64,000 bases of DNA from Elusimicrobia bacterium CG_4_9_14_3_um_filter_62_55. Its GTDB lineage: Bacteria > Elusimicrobiota > Elusimicrobia > UBA1565. Position 1 is the stretch's first letter, and every line of letters begins with the position of its first letter. Location: positions 1 through 64,000 of the forward strand of contig PFUL01000024.1 of the NCBI GenBank assembly GCA_002790095.1, given 5' to 3'. Of this stretch, positions 38,001 to 46,541 are shown one piece after another. The translations under genes were made by a program, and so were the position numbers. The notes beneath the pieces were generated by a model that was not told the DNA's origin, did not search any database, and worked only from the letters and a program-made list of their open reading frames with translations.

Positions 38001-38420
38001 ATGCCTAAAGCCATCATGAAGACCAGTAAGGGGACAATGACCATCGATCTATTCGAGAAGGACGCCCCGAACACGGTCAAGAACTTCACCGATCTTTCCA
38101 AGAAGGGGTTTTACGACGGACTTGCTTTTCACCGAGTCATCGCCAACTTCATGATTCAGGGCGGCTGTCCCAACGGAACCGGCACCGGCGGTCCGGGCTA
38201 TCAGATCAAGTGCGAACTCAACGCCAATAAGCACCTCCCGGGGACGCTCTCGATGGCGCACGCCGGACGCAATACCGGGGGAAGCCAATTCTTCATCTGC
38301 CACGTCGCCTGCCCGCACCTGGACGGGGAGCACACCGTCTTTGGGAGAACCTCGGACATGGAGGTCGTCAACGCGATCCGGCAAGGCGACGAAATCGAAT
38401 CGGTCACGATCGAAAACTGA
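38001..38420 (+). CDS. Cyclophilin-type peptidyl-prolyl cis-trans isomerase
   Basis: The 139-aa cytoplasmic protein (no signal peptide) catalyses proline isomerisation in folding proteins. Cyclophilin motifs include [25 protein letters not shown] (active-site Arg, Phe, Met, Gln), [17 protein letters not shown] and the usual [10 protein letters not shown], though it is a short bacterial form. AGGGGGAG lies four bases before the ATG. A strong terminator follows at 38464. Confidence 0.95.
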   Translation: MPKAIMKTSKGTMTIDLFEKDAPNTVKNFTDLSKKGFYDGLAFHRVIANFMIQGGCPNGTGTGGPGYQIKCELNANKHLPGTLSMAHAGRNTGGSQFFICHVACPHLDGEHTVFGRTSDMEVVNAIRQGDEIESVTIEN

Positions 38421-38463
38421 CGCCGTCCCCTAAGGACCTTAAACGCGTTGGGACCTATTACGG

Positions 38464-38500
38464 CCCGGACCTGCCCGAAAGGCGCAGGTCCGGGTCTTTT
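38464..38500 (+). terminator. Rho-independent terminator after the cyclophilin gene
   Basis: An 11-bp perfect stem CCCGGACCTGC / GCAGGTCCGGG with a nine-base loop is followed by TCTTTT. Confidence 0.9.
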
Positions 38501-38508
38501 AATGACGC

Positions 38509-38514
38509 TAAACT
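38509..38514 (+). promoter_or_regulatory. -10 box before the small secreted ORF and ppk2, leaderless
   Basis: TAAACT lies seven bases before the ATG at 38522. It follows the cyclophilin terminator directly. Confidence 0.45.
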
Positions 38515-38521
38515 AGGGAAG

Positions 38522-38689
38522 ATGAGACTGTCCCCGTTATTGCTCGCGTTCGCGGCTTCTCCCGCTTGGTGCGGCCCCGCCGTGTTTTCCAAGGCGCCGA
38601 CGCCCGTCCGACTTGGACCCGTCGGAACGGGGGAACGCGGCGCAAAACGCCGGGAGGAGTTTTTCGATGGCTTACGACGGGGGTGTTAA
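38522..38689 (+). CDS. Small ORF with signal-peptide-like N-terminus, upstream of ppk2
   Basis: This 55-codon ORF is too short for the track. It begins MRLSPLLLAFAASPAWCGPA, a plausible signal peptide, and continues as a basic tail (GERGAKRREEFFDGLRRGC). A -10 box is placed seven bases before its ATG, and it has no ribosome site. It overlaps the start of the PPK2 gene by 23 bases, with the PPK2 ribosome site (GGGAGGAG) inside it. It may be a leader peptide that couples PPK2 translation, or a genuine secreted peptide. No homologue is recognised. Confidence 0.45.
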   Translation: MRLSPLLLAFAASPAWCGPAVFSKAPTPVRLGPVGTGERGAKRREEFFDGLRRGC

Positions 38690-39566
38690 CGCGGCGGACG
38701 ACGCGGGCGTTCCGACGGGCTCCTTCGACGCGTTCGGCGACGGACTCGACGCGTACCGGGTCGAGCCGTCGAAGCGCAAATCCCTGAGGCTCTCCGACTA
38801 CGACCCCGACGACACGGGTGACTTTTCCAAGAACAAGAAGGGGAAGAAGAAGGCGCTCAAGCAGCTCGCAAAGGAAACCGAGCGGATGCAGGCGCTGCAG
38901 CAGCGTCTTTACGCGGAAGGGAAACGCTCCGTCTTGATCGTGTTTCAAGCGCCGGATACCGGCGGGAAAGACGGCACGATTCGCTGGGTGATCGGCCCGC
39001 TCAACCCCCAAGGGGTGCGCGTGTCCAACTTTAAGAAGCCCTCCGCCGTGGAAGCCCGGCATCACTATCTCTGGCGGATCAAAAAGGAACTCCCCAAACC
39101 CGGCATGATGCGGGTCTTCAACCGCTCTCACTACGAGGACATTCTGGTCCCGAGCGTCCTGAAAACCGAGGAGGCCGCGGTCGTTGAAGGGCGCTACGAC
39201 GAGATCAACGCGTTCGAACGTAATCTCGCGGAAAAGGGAGTGACCGTCGTCAAATTCTTCCTTCACATTTCCAAAGACGAGCAAAAACGCCGCCTGCAGG
39301 CGCGCCTGGACGACCCCGAGAAGACCTGGAAGTTCGATCCGAACGATCTGAAATCGCGGGCGCTTTGGGAGCAGTACATGCGCGTCTACGAAAAAATGCT
39401 CGCCCGAACGAGCACTGCGCGGGCCCCGTGGTACGTGATCCCCGCCAACCATAAATGGTATCGCAGCCTCGTGATCGCGAGGATATTGCGCAAGACGATG
39501 GAAGCGATGGACCCGCGTTTCCCGCCGCCGCCCGAGGGTCTCGACTCGATCATCATACCCGACTGA
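38667..39566 (+). CDS. Polyphosphate kinase 2 family phosphotransferase
   Basis: The 299-aa enzyme moves phosphate between polyphosphate and nucleotides. PPK2 motifs are FQAPDTGGKDGTIRWV (Walker A), the WRIKKELPKPGMMRVFNRSHYEDILV lid/Walker B segment, and FFLHISKDEQKRRLQARLDDPEKTWKF. The ATG at 38667 has GGGAGGAG seven bases upstream, so the track's 38613 start is too long. The N-terminal 50 residues (VNAADDAGVPTGSFDAFGD) are low complexity. Nucleoside mono- versus diphosphate preference cannot be read. A terminator follows at 39588. Confidence 0.93.
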   Translation: MAYDGGVNAADDAGVPTGSFDAFGDGLDAYRVEPSKRKSLRLSDYDPDDTGDFSKNKKGKKKALKQLAKETERMQALQQRLYAEGKRSVLIVFQAPDTGGKDGTIRWVIGPLNPQGVRVSNFKKPSAVEARHHYLWRIKKELPKPGMMRVFNRSHYEDILVPSVLKTEEAAVVEGRYDEINAFERNLAEKGVTVVKFFLHISKDEQKRRLQARLDDPEKTWKFDPNDLKSRALWEQYMRVYEKMLARTSTARAPWYVIPANHKWYRSLVIARILRKTMEAMDPRFPPPPEGLDSIIIPD

Positions 39567-39587
39567 TTGCTCACCGCGTTTCGCTCA

Positions 39588-39619
39588 AAACCTGATCCTC
39601 AGGGTCAGGTTTCTTTTTT
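39588..39619 (+). terminator. Rho-independent terminator after ppk2
   Basis: An eight-bp perfect stem AAACCTGA / TCAGGTTT with a nine-base loop is followed by CTTTTTT. The mrp promoter -10 begins three bases later. Confidence 0.85.
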
Positions 39620-39621
39620 GC

Positions 39622-39627
39622 TATGAT
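39622..39627 (+). promoter_or_regulatory. -10 box of mrp, leaderless
   Basis: TATGAT, six bases, then the ATG at 39634. There is no room for a Shine-Dalgarno. Confidence 0.55.
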
Positions 39628-39633
39628 GCCTGC

Positions 39634-40713
39634 ATGCCGACGAAAGAACAAATTTTAAAGGCCCTTTCCTCTTGCATCGAGCCCGAGCTCGGCAAGGACA
39701 TCGTGTCGCTTGAGATGGTTCAGAATCTGACGGTCGAGAACGGAACCGTTCGCTTCGACTACCGTCTGACGACTCCGGCCTGTCCGCTGAAGGAACGCAT
39801 GGAGCGCGAGGCTCGCGCGGCCCTCGAGAAGGTCTCCGGAATCACCTCGGTGGAAATCAACATGGTCTCCGACGTGAAGCAGGACGTGCGCCTGAGTCAG
39901 GCGCTTCCTCCCGGTGTGAAGAACCTCGTCGCGGTCGGCAGCGGCAAGGGCGGGGTGGGGAAGTCCAGCGTCGCGGCCAATTTAGCGGTTTCTCTGGCCC
40001 GGGAAGGGGCGCGGGTCGGCCTGATGGACGCCGACGTCTACGGCCCCAACCAGCCCCAGATGTTCGGCATCCACGACTACGTCCCCGAGGCCGACGGGGA
40101 AAACAAGATAACGCCCCCCGAAAACCACGGCGTCAAGGTTTTCTCGATGGGGTTCCTTATGAAGGCGGATCAGCCCGCGATTTGGCGCGGTCCGATGCTT
40201 CACGGCGCGATTCAGCAATTCCTGAAGGACGTCCGATGGGGGGAATTGGACTACTTGATCATTGATTTGCCCCCCGGCACCGGGGACGTGCAGTTGAGTC
40301 TTTGCCAGTCCGTTCCGCTCGTCGGCGCCGTCGTCGTCTCGACGCCCCAGTCGATCGCCCTTTCGGATGTTCGCAAGGCCGTCGCGATGTTCAAAAAAAT
40401 GAACGTGCCGATCCTCGGACTCGTCGAGAACATGAGCGAGTTCGTGTGCCCGAACTGCCGCACCGTGACGCCGATTTTCAAAAAGGCCGGAGCGAGGGAA
40501 CTGGCCGACGAGCACCGCATTCCGTTCTTAGGCGAAATTCCCCTCGACCCGGCGGTCTGCCTCGCGGCGGAGAACGGGACCCCCGCCGTCCTCGTCGATC
40601 CGAACAGCCCGACGTCCACCGCGCTGAGAAGCGTCGCCCGTCAGGTGGCGGCCCAGGTCAGCCTCCAAAATCACAACCGCAAACAACTTAAGGTCGATCT
40701 CGTCGCTCAATAA
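39634..40713 (+). CDS. mrp: Mrp/ApbC-type iron-sulfur cluster carrier ATPase
   Basis: The 359-aa protein has an N-terminal MIP18-like domain (about 1-80, with TTPACPL) and a P-loop ATPase with the deviant Walker A SGKGGVGKSSVAANLA at about 104. DADVYGPNQPQM and DLPPGTGDVQL are typical Mrp signatures, and CPNC near residue 271 bridges the Fe-S cluster between subunits. It delivers Fe-S clusters to target proteins in the cytoplasm. The gene appears to start at its transcript's 5' end, immediately after the ppk2 terminator. Confidence 0.95.
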   Translation: MPTKEQILKALSSCIEPELGKDIVSLEMVQNLTVENGTVRFDYRLTTPACPLKERMEREARAALEKVSGITSVEINMVSDVKQDVRLSQALPPGVKNLVAVGSGKGGVGKSSVAANLAVSLAREGARVGLMDADVYGPNQPQMFGIHDYVPEADGENKITPPENHGVKVFSMGFLMKADQPAIWRGPMLHGAIQQFLKDVRWGELDYLIIDLPPGTGDVQLSLCQSVPLVGAVVVSTPQSIALSDVRKAVAMFKKMNVPILGLVENMSEFVCPNCRTVTPIFKKAGARELADEHRIPFLGEIPLDPAVCLAAENGTPAVLVDPNSPTSTALRSVARQVAAQVSLQNHNRKQLKVDLVAQ

Positions 40714-40716
40714 CCC

Positions 40717-41400
40717 GTGGCCGGCAATCTCCGAGCGCTTATCGCAGAATTCCTGGGGACCTTCGCTTGGGTTTTCTTCGCCGCCGGAGTGGTCTGCTCC
40801 GATGCCAGCTTGGGCGGGTCGATCGGCCCCGCCGGAATCGCACTCGGCGTAGGACTTACGGTGGCCGCCGTATTCGGAATTTTCGGAAAAGCGGCCCGCG
40901 GTCAGTTCAACCCGGCCTTCACGCTCGGCCTGGTCGCCGCCCGCCGACTCGACATCGTGCAAGGCGCGCTTTGCCTGGTCAGCCAGCTTTTCGCCGCGGC
41001 GCTGGCGGGTCTTTTCCTCGCAAGGGCGTTCGCCCACGCTCCGATTCTCGCCGAAGCGCCGTTTCTGGGAACCCCGATGCCCTCGGGAGTCGGGTTTCGC
41101 GGCGCGTCTTTGCTCGAAGCCGTCGCCACGATGATGCTCGCGATGGCCGTCTACGCGCCCGGCGCGGCGGACCGCTCCGGCCGCGCCTCTTTGATCTTCA
41201 CAGCGATCGCGGCCGGCGCCGTCGCCGCGTCCGCCGCTCTCGTCCTCGGACCGTTGACCGGGGCGGCACTCAACCCCGCGCGCGCCTTCGGGCCCGCTCT
41301 GGCGACGGGGTACTGGCATCAGCATTACGTCTATTGGGCGGGTCCGCTCGCGGGCGGCGCCGCGGGAATGGGATTGTCCCGATTCCTGTTCGATCGTTGA
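40717..41400 (+). CDS. MIP-family channel (aquaporin/glycerol facilitator)
   Basis: The 227-aa protein has six hydrophobic helices and two half-helix NPA motifs: GQFNPAFTLGL in the first half, replacing the usual HxNPAVT, and ALNPARAFGP in the second. EFLGTFAWVFFAAG opens the protein as in aquaporins. The second motif with Arg after NPA is complete. Water is the likely substrate, since no glycerol-type Asp follows the second NPA (NPAR-A). The start is GTG, four bases after the mrp stop. Confidence 0.9.
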   Translation: MAGNLRALIAEFLGTFAWVFFAAGVVCSDASLGGSIGPAGIALGVGLTVAAVFGIFGKAARGQFNPAFTLGLVAARRLDIVQGALCLVSQLFAAALAGLFLARAFAHAPILAEAPFLGTPMPSGVGFRGASLLEAVATMMLAMAVYAPGAADRSGRASLIFTAIAAGAVAASAALVLGPLTGAALNPARAFGPALATGYWHQHYVYWAGPLAGGAAGMGLSRFLFDR

Positions 41401-41425
41401 GCGGGCGGGGCGAACGCAATTTTTC

Positions 41426-41431
41426 TATAAT
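41426..41431 (+). promoter_or_regulatory. -10 box of pepA (leadered)
   Basis: TATAAT 26 bases before the ATG at 41458, with GGAGGAGGA as a strong ribosome site. It is a useful contrast with the leaderless promoters. Confidence 0.55.
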
Positions 41432-41457
41432 CGTCGAGCATCTCGGAGGAGGAACCC

Positions 41458-42915
41458 ATGAGCAAAATGAACGTCCAGGCCGGATCGATCAAGGATTTCA
41501 GACAAAACGACGAGCCTCTCGGTCTTTTCGCCTTTGAGGAAGGCGGCATCGCCGCGCCCTTCCTTTCCAACGCCGCGAAAAAAGAGATCAACGCGGCTCT
41601 CGAGGACGAAGGCTTCAAAGGAAAGGCCGGCGAAACAGCCTCGCTGCGCGCCTCGGACGGGGAAACCTCCCGCCGCCTCCTCGTGGTCGGCCTCGGCAAG
41701 AAGAAAGGCTTTACCGCCGACTGCCAGCGAAAAGCCGCCGCCGCTCTCTTCGGCGCGGCGAAGACCCGCTTCAAGTCGATTTGGTTCTCCGCCCCCGGCG
41801 ATCTGCAGGCCGCGGCTGAAGGGCTGATGCTCGCCGCGTACTCTTTCAACAAGTACACGGAACCCTGCAAGGACCGCAAGCTTGAATCGGCCGTCCTGCT
41901 GACCCAAAAGGCCGGCGAGAAGAGCAAGGCTCAGGCCGCGCTCGAGCGCGCCGCGCTCTTCGCCGAAGCCGTCTGCTGGGTCCGCGACCTCGTCAACGAC
42001 GGACCTTCCGACCAAAGCCCGGAAGCGCTGATGAAAACCGCCAAGAAGGAAATCGGCGGCGGAGTCACGCTGAAGGTCATCGACAAGAAAGAGGCCGAGA
42101 AGCTCGGCATGGGTTCTTTTCTCGCCGTCGGCCGCGGCTCCTCGCAGCCGCCGTTCATGCTCCATTTTACTTACAAGCCGAAGGGCAAGGCCAAGAAAAA
42201 GATCGCCTTGGTCGGCAAGGGCGTCGTCTTCGATTCCGGCGGATTGTCTCTAAAGCCCGCCGCTTCCATGGAAACGATGAAGTGCGACATGGCCGGCGCC
42301 GCGACGGTACTCGCCGTCATGCGGGTCCTGCCGAGGCTCGGCGTGAAAGCCGAGGTCCACGCCATCACGCCCCTGACCTACAACATGACCGGAGGCGACG
42401 CGATTAAGCCCGGCGACGTGGTCAAGGCCTCCAACGGAAAGACGATCGAGATTCTCAACACCGACGCGGAAGGCCGCTTGATCCTCGCCGACGCCCTTGT
42501 GTACGCGTCGAAGCTCAAGTTTGACCTGATCGTAGATCTCGCGACTCTCACGGGAGCCGCAGTCGTCGCCCTCGGCAACGACGTCACCGCCGCGATGACC
42601 AACGACCGCGCCGCGCTGCAAAAGCTTCTCGGCGTCGCGAAGAAGACCCAGGAACAGATTTGGGAACTTCCGCTCGTCGAAGACTACAAGAAGCAAATCA
42701 AGAGCAAGGTCGCAGACCTCAAGAACATCGGAAACCGCGGAGAAGCCGGCACGATCACGGCCGGCCTCTTCCTGCAGGAATTCGTCGACGCGAAGTCCTG
42801 GATTCATCTCGACATCGCCGGGCCCGCGTGGACCGACGGGGGCGGGGACTACTGCCGTCCGGGAGGGACCGGCACGATGGTCCGGACCCTGCTTGAATAT
42901 CTGACCACGCTGTGA
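41458..42915 (+). CDS. pepA: Leucyl aminopeptidase (M17)
   Basis: The 485-aa two-metal aminopeptidase removes N-terminal residues from peptides in the cytoplasm. Its C-terminal catalytic domain shows LVGKGVVFDSGGLSLKP (metal Lys/Asp), MKCDMAGAATVLA, the family signature NTDAEGRLILADAL, and LTGAAVVALG. The N-terminal macro-like domain is about 160 residues. The NTDAEGRL motif is intact, so activity is expected. Strong GGAGGAGGA site. It overlaps folE by GTGA. Confidence 0.95.
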   Translation: MSKMNVQAGSIKDFRQNDEPLGLFAFEEGGIAAPFLSNAAKKEINAALEDEGFKGKAGETASLRASDGETSRRLLVVGLGKKKGFTADCQRKAAAALFGAAKTRFKSIWFSAPGDLQAAAEGLMLAAYSFNKYTEPCKDRKLESAVLLTQKAGEKSKAQAALERAALFAEAVCWVRDLVNDGPSDQSPEALMKTAKKEIGGGVTLKVIDKKEAEKLGMGSFLAVGRGSSQPPFMLHFTYKPKGKAKKKIALVGKGVVFDSGGLSLKPAASMETMKCDMAGAATVLAVMRVLPRLGVKAEVHAITPLTYNMTGGDAIKPGDVVKASNGKTIEILNTDAEGRLILADALVYASKLKFDLIVDLATLTGAAVVALGNDVTAAMTNDRAALQKLLGVAKKTQEQIWELPLVEDYKKQIKSKVADLKNIGNRGEAGTITAGLFLQEFVDAKSWIHLDIAGPAWTDGGGDYCRPGGTGTMVRTLLEYLTTL

Positions 42916-43478
42916 ACCCGGTGACCGAGACGACGATCGCGGACCGCGTCCGCGAGATCATCAAGGACCTTGGGGAAGATCCCTCGCGCGAGGGGCTGAT
43001 AAAAACGCCCCTGCGCGTGGAAAAGGCCCTCAGGGAACTTACGGCGGGCTACGCGGTGGACATCGACGCGCTCATCAACGAGGCCCTCTTCGACGTCCAA
43101 TACTCCGAGATGGTCATCGTCAAGGACATCAGTTTTTACTCGCTCTGCGAGCATCATCTGCTCCCGTTCTTCGGAGAGGCGACGGTCGCCTACATTCCGG
43201 AGAAACGGGTGGTCGGTCTCTCCAAGATCCCGAAAATCGTCGGTGTATTTTCGCGTCGCCTTCAGGTTCAAGAACGGATGACCCAGCAAATCGCGGAAAC
43301 GCTCGAAGAAAAACTGAAGCCCAAGGGCGTCGGAGTGATCATCCGCGCTCGTCATATGTGCATGGAAATGCGCGGAGCGCAAAGCGCGCACTCGCCGTCG
43401 TTGACGAGCGCGATGCTCGGGATTTTTCGTGAGGACGCTCGCACGCGCGATGAGTTTCTGACTCTCGCGAAACACTAG
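42912..43478 (+). CDS. folE: GTP cyclohydrolase I
   Basis: The 188-aa enzyme makes dihydroneopterin triphosphate from GTP for folate/pterin synthesis. The zinc and catalytic segments are SLCEHHLLPFFGEATVAYIP and VIIRARHMCMEMRGAQ; the substrate region is VVGLSKIPKIVGVFSRRLQVQERMTQQI. Length is standard for type IA. The GTG start overlaps the pepA stop. Its TAG stop is part of a hairpin. Confidence 0.96.
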   Translation: MNPVTETTIADRVREIIKDLGEDPSREGLIKTPLRVEKALRELTAGYAVDIDALINEALFDVQYSEMVIVKDISFYSLCEHHLLPFFGEATVAYIPEKRVVGLSKIPKIVGVFSRRLQVQERMTQQIAETLEEKLKPKGVGVIIRARHMCMEMRGAQSAHSPSLTSAMLGIFREDARTRDEFLTLAKH

Positions 43479-43522
43479 CGGCACGAAAGTGCCGCTGTGC
43501 CGGGCGCTCAGGAAACGCCCGG
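43477..43522 (+). other. Two adjacent hairpins in the leader of the transaldolase-Pgi gene
   Basis: AGCGGCAC-GAAA-GTGCCGCT (eight-bp stem, GNRA tetraloop, 43477-43496) is followed by CCGGGCG-CTCAGGAAA-CGCCCGG (43500-43522). There is no T-run, so they are not standard terminators. They precede the AAAGGAG ribosome site. Confidence 0.6.
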
Positions 43523-43543
43523 TGCTGAAAAGGAGAAAAACAT

Positions 43544-46264
43544 ATGTCCAACCCCCTTAAGGATCTGTCGAATTTCGGGCAGAGCCCGTGGATGGATTTC
43601 ATCAGCCGGCCGATGCTCGAATCGGGCGAACTCGCGAAGATGCTGGGGGAGGACGGCGTCAAAGGGGTCACGTCCAACCCGTCGATCTTCGACAAGGCCA
43701 TCTCGAGCGGATCGGATTACGACGGAGGCATTCAAGCGGCGCTCGACGCCGGCGTGTTCGAACCGGAGGCGATTTTCGAACGCTTGGCGATCCGCGACAT
43801 CCAGGACGCCTGCGACATCCTCAAGCCCGTCTATGAGGAAAGCGCGGGCGTCGACGGCTACGTCAGCCTGGAAGTCTCCCCGACGCTCGCTTACGACACC
43901 GAGGGAACGTCCGCCGCAGCCGAGCGTCTGTTCGCGGAGGTGGACCGCCCGAACGTGATGATCAAGATCCCCGCGACGAAGGAAGGACTCCCCGCGATCG
44001 CGTCCTCGATCGGAAAAGGGATCAATATCAACGTCACGCTCATCTTCTCGCTCGAGCGCTACATGGAAGTCATGAACGCGTACCTCGAAGGCCTCGAACG
44101 CCTCGCGCAAAACGGCGCGCCGCTCAATAGCGTCGCGTCGGTCGCGAGCTTTTTTGTCAGCCGCATCGACTCCGCCGTCGACGACCGACTGCCGCCGGAT
44201 TCCCCGCTTCGAGGGAAGATCGCGATCGCGAATGCGAAGACGGCCTATCGACTCTTCCAAAAGGTATTTTCCTCGAAACGGTGGAAAGCCCTCGCGCAAA
44301 AGGGCGCGCGCGTCCAGCGGCCGCTGTGGGCCTCCACCGGAACGAAGGACCCGTCCTACCCGGACACGCTGTACGTCGACTCTTTGATCGGGCCGGATTC
44401 GGTGAATACCATCCCGCCGACGACCTGGAAGGCTTTCCGCGACCATGGAACGGCCGCGGAGACGATCACCGCGGGCGTCGAAGAAGCCAAAGGACGGCTC
44501 GAGGCGCTCACCGCCGAGGGCGTCGATCTCTCCGCGGTGACAAACGAACTCGAAGAAAAGGGCGTCAAATCCTTCGCGGACGCCTTCGCGGGTTTGATGC
44601 ATCACTTGAAGGATAAGGTCGCCTCAATGAGGTCCCGTGACCCGGGAAACCCGGAGGGAGATTCCAACCCGTCGCCGGAGAGTGAGAGCCTCGTCTCCCG
44701 GATCTGGAGCAAGGACGCCTCCGTATGGAAGGACGAGCCATCTCATAAGACGCTGATCGAGAACTCGCTCGGCTGGCTCACAGTCGCCGACACGATGGCC
44801 GCCCGGACGGATGAGTTGAGCGCGTTCGCCGACGACGTCCGCCGGGCGGGATTTGAAGCCGTCGTCGTTCTCGGGATGGGCGGATCGAGCCTCGCCCCCG
44901 AAGTGCTGCGCCGCAGCTTTTCCGCCAAGACCGGGTTCCCGGTCCTGCGCGTTCTCGACTCCACGGAACCCGAAACGGTCGAGGCGGTGCTGGGTGCGTC
45001 GAACCCGGAGAAGACGCTGTTTATCGTCGCGAGCAAGTCGGGATCCACGACCGAACCCATGCGGTTCTTCGATCACGCCTGGTCGAAAATCCCCAGAGGG
45101 GAGAACTTCGTCGCGATCACGGATCCGGGCTCGCAGCTCGAATCCCTCGCGGCGGAGCGGGGATTCCGCCGCTGCTTCCTGAATTTCGCGGACATCGGCG
45201 GCCGGTTTTCCGCGTTGTCTTATTTCGGAATGGTCCCCGCCGCGGCGGCGGGCATCGACACCGGCACGCTTCTGGTGACCGCGAAGGCGATGGCCTCCGC
45301 GTGCCGCGACGACAGCCCTGAAAACCCCGGACTGGCCCTCGGAACCTGGCTCGCCGATCGGCATGCCGAAGGCCGGGATAAAATCATCTTCATCGCGGAC
45401 GAAGGCGTCGCAAGCCTGAGCCTGTGGCTCGAACAGCTCATTGCGGAAAGCACCGGCAAAGAAGGCACCGGGGTCGTGCCCGTGGCGGGCGAACCCGGCG
45501 TCGAGACCGCCTACTACGGCGAAGACCGCGCGTTCGTGCGCATCCGCCTCGCAGAGGCGCACGCGGACGCGCAGCGCCTTCAGAGTCTGCGCGGAAACGG
45601 CCATCCCGTCTTTGAGATCGACATGAACTCGCCGATCGCCCTCGGGGCGGAGTTCTTCCGTTGGGAATTCGCCACCGCGGTCTTGGGCGCGAAATTGGGC
45701 ATCAATCCGTTCGACCAGCCCGACGTCCAGTCCGCGAAGGACAAGACGAAGGCGCTTCTGACCCAACTCCGGGAAACCGGAGCCTTGCCCGTTCCCGAAG
45801 CGGAACTCGCGTTTTCGCCCGCCGCGGGGGTTTCCTCGCTCGACGCGTTTTGGGGCCTGGCGCGTAAAGGGGACTACACCGCGCTGCTCGCGTTTTTGCC
45901 GTCCGATCAGGTCGGCTCGGTCGAGGCGAGCTTTGAGGCTCTGCGAAAGAGCGTCGTCCAGCGGATGAGAACCGCGTGTCAGTTCGGCTACGGCCCGCGC
46001 TACCTCCATTCGACCGGGCAGCTGCACAAAGGCGGCGCCGACAACGGACTCTTCGTTCTCTTCATGCGCGACGACGGCCCGGAGCTTCCGATCGAGGGGG
46101 CGAACCTCTCGTTTCGGCAGCTCGTTCGCGCGCAAGCCATCGGCGACTTCGAGGCGCTGTGCGACGCGGGACGGCGGGCCGTGCTCATCCGGGTTTCCGG
46201 CGACCTGAACGCGGCGATCGCGCGCGTGCGGGAATCGCTGTCCTCGGCGCCGGCGGCGGTCTAG
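43544..46264 (+). CDS. Bifunctional transaldolase / glucose-6-phosphate isomerase fusion
   Basis: The 906-aa fusion joins two pentose-phosphate/glycolysis activities. Residues 1-365 are a transaldolase: GVTSNPSIFDKAI, NVMIKIPATKEGL with Schiff-base Lys141, and the substrate loop ASVASFFVSRID. Residues about 390-900 are phosphoglucose isomerase: VVVLGMGGSSLAPEVL, SKSGSTTEPMRFF, AATGIDTG-like turns, and the C-terminal GYGPRYLHSTGQLHKGG. Such Tal-Pgi fusions are known in several phyla. The AAAGGAG site is upstream. The folE-side hairpins may affect its expression. Confidence 0.95.
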   Translation: MSNPLKDLSNFGQSPWMDFISRPMLESGELAKMLGEDGVKGVTSNPSIFDKAISSGSDYDGGIQAALDAGVFEPEAIFERLAIRDIQDACDILKPVYEESAGVDGYVSLEVSPTLAYDTEGTSAAAERLFAEVDRPNVMIKIPATKEGLPAIASSIGKGININVTLIFSLERYMEVMNAYLEGLERLAQNGAPLNSVASVASFFVSRIDSAVDDRLPPDSPLRGKIAIANAKTAYRLFQKVFSSKRWKALAQKGARVQRPLWASTGTKDPSYPDTLYVDSLIGPDSVNTIPPTTWKAFRDHGTAAETITAGVEEAKGRLEALTAEGVDLSAVTNELEEKGVKSFADAFAGLMHHLKDKVASMRSRDPGNPEGDSNPSPESESLVSRIWSKDASVWKDEPSHKTLIENSLGWLTVADTMAARTDELSAFADDVRRAGFEAVVVLGMGGSSLAPEVLRRSFSAKTGFPVLRVLDSTEPETVEAVLGASNPEKTLFIVASKSGSTTEPMRFFDHAWSKIPRGENFVAITDPGSQLESLAAERGFRRCFLNFADIGGRFSALSYFGMVPAAAAGIDTGTLLVTAKAMASACRDDSPENPGLALGTWLADRHAEGRDKIIFIADEGVASLSLWLEQLIAESTGKEGTGVVPVAGEPGVETAYYGEDRAFVRIRLAEAHADAQRLQSLRGNGHPVFEIDMNSPIALGAEFFRWEFATAVLGAKLGINPFDQPDVQSAKDKTKALLTQLRETGALPVPEAELAFSPAAGVSSLDAFWGLARKGDYTALLAFLPSDQVGSVEASFEALRKSVVQRMRTACQFGYGPRYLHSTGQLHKGGADNGLFVLFMRDDGPELPIEGANLSFRQLVRAQAIGDFEALCDAGRRAVLIRVSGDLNAAIARVRESLSSAPAAV

Positions 46265-46269
46265 TTTTG

Positions 46270-46275
46270 TATACT
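46270..46275 (+). promoter_or_regulatory. -10 box of the tRNA-Gly gene
   Basis: TATACT, 17 bases upstream of the tRNA 5' end. No clear -35. Confidence 0.4.
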
Positions 46276-46292
46276 TGAGGCGTCTCCCCGAC

Positions 46293-46366
46293 GCGGGCGT
46301 AGTTCAATGGTAGAACGGAAGCTTCCCAAGCTTCAGACGTGGGTTCGATTCCCATCGCCCGCTCCA
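46293..46366 (+). tRNA. tRNA-Gly (anticodon CCC)
   Basis: The acceptor stem is GCGGGCG / CGCCCGC with a T discriminator and encoded CCA. The D arm is GTTC-AATGGTA-GAAC. The anticodon arm is GAAGC-TTCCCAA-GCTTC, giving CCC, which reads GGG. The T arm is GTGGG-TTCGATT-CCCAT. All stems pair. Confidence 0.95.
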
Positions 46367-46447
46367 TGTTCCGGTCTCTCCGGCCTTAGCTGCAAATCGA
46401 ACACCCGTTGCCGTCGGGGCGCCGGGTCGCGGACTGCGAAGTGTTTT

Positions 46448-46498
46448 CGGTCCCTTATTACTTTATAGGCGATTGCATATAAAGTAATAAGGGGACCG
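46448..46498. repeat. AT-rich inverted repeat (REP-like)
   Basis: CGGTCCCTTATTACTTTATA pairs with TATAAAGTAATAAGGGGACCG with a single bulged G, separated by a 10-base loop. Its AT-richness stands out from the GC-rich surroundings. It resembles sequences found near IS200/RAYT-type transposons, but none is present. Confidence 0.65.
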
Positions 46499-46541
46499 GA
46501 GCGTCGCAGTCCAAGAGACTTGGGCTTCTAATCTTGCGGTC

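Noticed and set aside
44624-46135. 503-aa minus-strand ORF
   Set aside because: Antisense shadow of the phosphoglucose isomerase half of the fusion.
46448-46498. Terminator of the tRNA-Gly gene
   Set aside because: It lies 82 bases beyond the tRNA, has an AT-rich stem and ends in G-rich sequence without a T-run; a REP-like unit fits better.
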